From Nitrospinae bacterium RIFCSPLOWO2_12_FULL_45_22 (GTDB taxonomy: Bacteria; 2-12-FULL-45-22): a DNA stretch of 7,234 bases. Both the position numbers and the translations under genes were made by a program. This document shows, in pieces, positions 6,087 to 7,234 of this stretch; position 1 is the first letter of the stretch; each line of letters begins with the position of its first letter. The notes beneath the pieces were generated by a model. That model searched no databases. It worked only from the letters and a program-made list of their open reading frames with translations, and had not been told where the DNA came from. The DNA is taken from the NCBI GenBank assembly GCA_001803565.1, contig MHDQ01000233.1, positions 1-7,234 of the forward strand, given 5' to 3'.

Positions 6087-7234
6087 ATGGAGCAGATGGG
6101 AATATATTTTGACCATGCAGCTACTTCCTTCCCTAAGCCAGAATCGGTCTATCAAGCAATAGAGCATACTCTGCGCCATGTAGGGGGGAATCCGGGCAGG
6201 GGTAGTCATAAGAGGGCACTGAATGCCAGTCGCCTGGTATTTAATGCCCGGGAGAAGCTGGCCCAGATCCTAAATATCCCGGACTCAAGCCATATTATCT
6301 TTACCCTTAATGCCACTGAGGCCCTTAATCTTGCCCTGAAGGGGTTGCTAAAGGATGGAGACCATGTCATTACTTCTAGCCTGGAGCATAACTCTGTCCT
6401 GAGGCCGCTCAGGGCATTAGAGCAAAAAAGAGGTGTCTCAAAAACTATTATCCCCTGCACACCCGAGGGCTTCATTGATATGGAAGTCCTGGGAAAATCC
6501 CTACAGCGCAATACCCGCTTAATGGTCCTTACCCATGCCTCCAATGTTATTGGTACTATTATGCCGGTAGAGGAAATAAGCCATCTGGTGCACAAAAGAG
6601 GAGTACTTTTAGTTCTAGATGCTGCCCAAACTGTCGGTACCATGCCTATTGATGTAGGCGAGCTAGGGGTAGACCTTTTAGCTGCCTCAGGCCATAAAGG
6701 ACTATTGGGACCCCAGGGGACGGGATTCCTATATATTAAGGAAGGGTTAACATTAGAGCCTTTATTTGAAGGAGGTACCGGGAGCTATTCTGACTATGAA
6801 GAACAACCACCAGAGTTGCCGGATCGGTTTGAGAGTGGCACCCATAATACCCCCGGCATAGCCGGCTTAGGGGCCGGCGTAGAATATCTTCTTAAAGAAG
6901 GATTGGGTAAGGTCTGGCAACATAAAAAGATGCTAACAGCCCTGGCCCTGGAGGCATTAAAAGAAGTCCCTGGTATCCAACTTTATGGGCCGAAAGAACC
7001 AGAGCAGCAAATATCTGTTATATCCTTCAACCTGGCGGGCCATGACCCAACTAGCATAGGGAGGAGCCTGGATGAAGAATTTGATATCCAAACCCGTCCC
7101 GGCCTCCACTGTGCCCCATTAGCCCACAGAGCGATAGGGAGTTTTCCCCTGGGTACTGTGAGGATCAGTTTTGGCTATTTTAATACCCCAGCCGAGATTG
7201 AATATTTTATTAGTGCCCTAATAAAAATAGGATG
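6087..7234 (+). CDS. Cysteine desulfurase family protein (class V aminotransferase fold), stop just beyond window
   Basis: PLP enzyme expected to convert cysteine to alanine and deliver sulfur as a persulfide. 382 codons are visible, then TG at the edge, probably the stop, because the family is about this long. Motifs in order: IYFDHAATSFPKP (6-18), GNPGRGSH (34-41), TLNATEALNLALKG (73-86), SSLEHNSVLRPL (97-108) with PLP-stacking H101, LDAAQTVG (177-184) with D178, SGHKGLLGPQGTGFLY (201-216) with Schiff-base K204, FESGTHNTPG (248-257), RPGLHCAPLAH (337-347) with catalytic C342, and VRISFGYFNT (358-367) with carboxylate-binding R359. This pattern fits the EF2568-type branch (TIGR01977) rather than IscS or classical SufS. 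The start is uncertain: there is no Shine-Dalgarno before 6087 because the octamer array ends there, and M4 (6096) has GGAG only 3 bases upstream. No Fe-S assembly partner is visible. Confidence 0.92.
   Translation, partial: MEQMGIYFDHAATSFPKPESVYQAIEHTLRHVGGNPGRGSHKRALNASRLVFNAREKLAQILNIPDSSHIIFTLNATEALNLALKGLLKDGDHVITSSLEHNSVLRPLRALEQKRGVSKTIIPCTPEGFIDMEVLGKSLQRNTRLMVLTHASNVIGTIMPVEEISHLVHKRGVLLVLDAAQTVGTMPIDVGELGVDLLAASGHKGLLGPQGTGFLYIKEGLTLEPLFEGGTGSYSDYEEQPPELPDRFESGTHNTPGIAGLGAGVEYLLKEGLGKVWQHKKMLTALALEALKEVPGIQLYGPKEPEQQISVISFNLAGHDPTSIGRSLDEEFDIQTRPGLHCAPLAHRAIGSFPLGTVRISFGYFNTPAEIEYFISALIKIG

Noticed and set aside
6206-6643. 145-residue minus-strand frame opposite the cysteine desulfurase
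   Set aside because: Antisense to a frame carrying the PLP lysine and catalytic cysteine motifs; no independent support.

Overview
The window carries bacterial protein-coding DNA in two divergent blocks. The base composition is near-balanced to slightly AT-rich. The left block (minus strand) is chemosensory: two methyl-accepting chemotaxis proteins, a small secreted protein and a possible 40-residue membrane peptide. The right block (plus strand) is housekeeping: ribF, an integral membrane protein of the lysylphosphatidylglycerol-synthase/flippase-like family, and a PLP-dependent cysteine desulfurase. The organism is a motile bacterium able to attach haem c outside the cytoplasm, because one chemoreceptor has a CXXCH motif in its extracytoplasmic sensor domain. 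Haem-c chemoreceptors of this kind are best known from anaerobic metal- or sulfate-reducers such as Geobacter, but the sequence alone does not fix the phylum.

Layout, left block: 1-1242 is a haem-type chemoreceptor whose C-terminus runs off the window. 1311-1433 is a candidate small ORF with a strong Shine-Dalgarno. 1472-3061 is a complete Cache-like chemoreceptor. 3062-3318 is a spacer rich in inverted repeats. 3319-3672 is a secreted helical protein of unknown function. These four read in one direction, with gaps of 38 and 68 bases around the small ORF, and could be one or two transcripts. A FliA (sigma-28)-like promoter lies ahead of the secreted protein, which fits co-regulation with flagella.

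Layout, right block: the divergent spacer (3673-3981, 309 bases, no convincing gene) holds the sigma-28-like site, a 50-base hairpin element and a near-consensus sigma-70 promoter for ribF. ribF (3982-4905) overlaps the flippase-like membrane gene (4902-5897) by ATGA. A 189-base spacer follows. It is mostly two arrays of degenerate octamers in opposite orientation, forming a large imperfect palindrome, and the second array runs to within a few bases of the start codon of the cysteine desulfurase (6087 to the window end).

No RNA gene, CRISPR array, insertion sequence or phage gene was seen. The least ordinary content is the haem chemoreceptor, the well-positioned micro-ORF between the two receptors, the secreted protein behind a possible flagellar promoter, and the octamer palindrome that replaces a normal ribosome-binding region.
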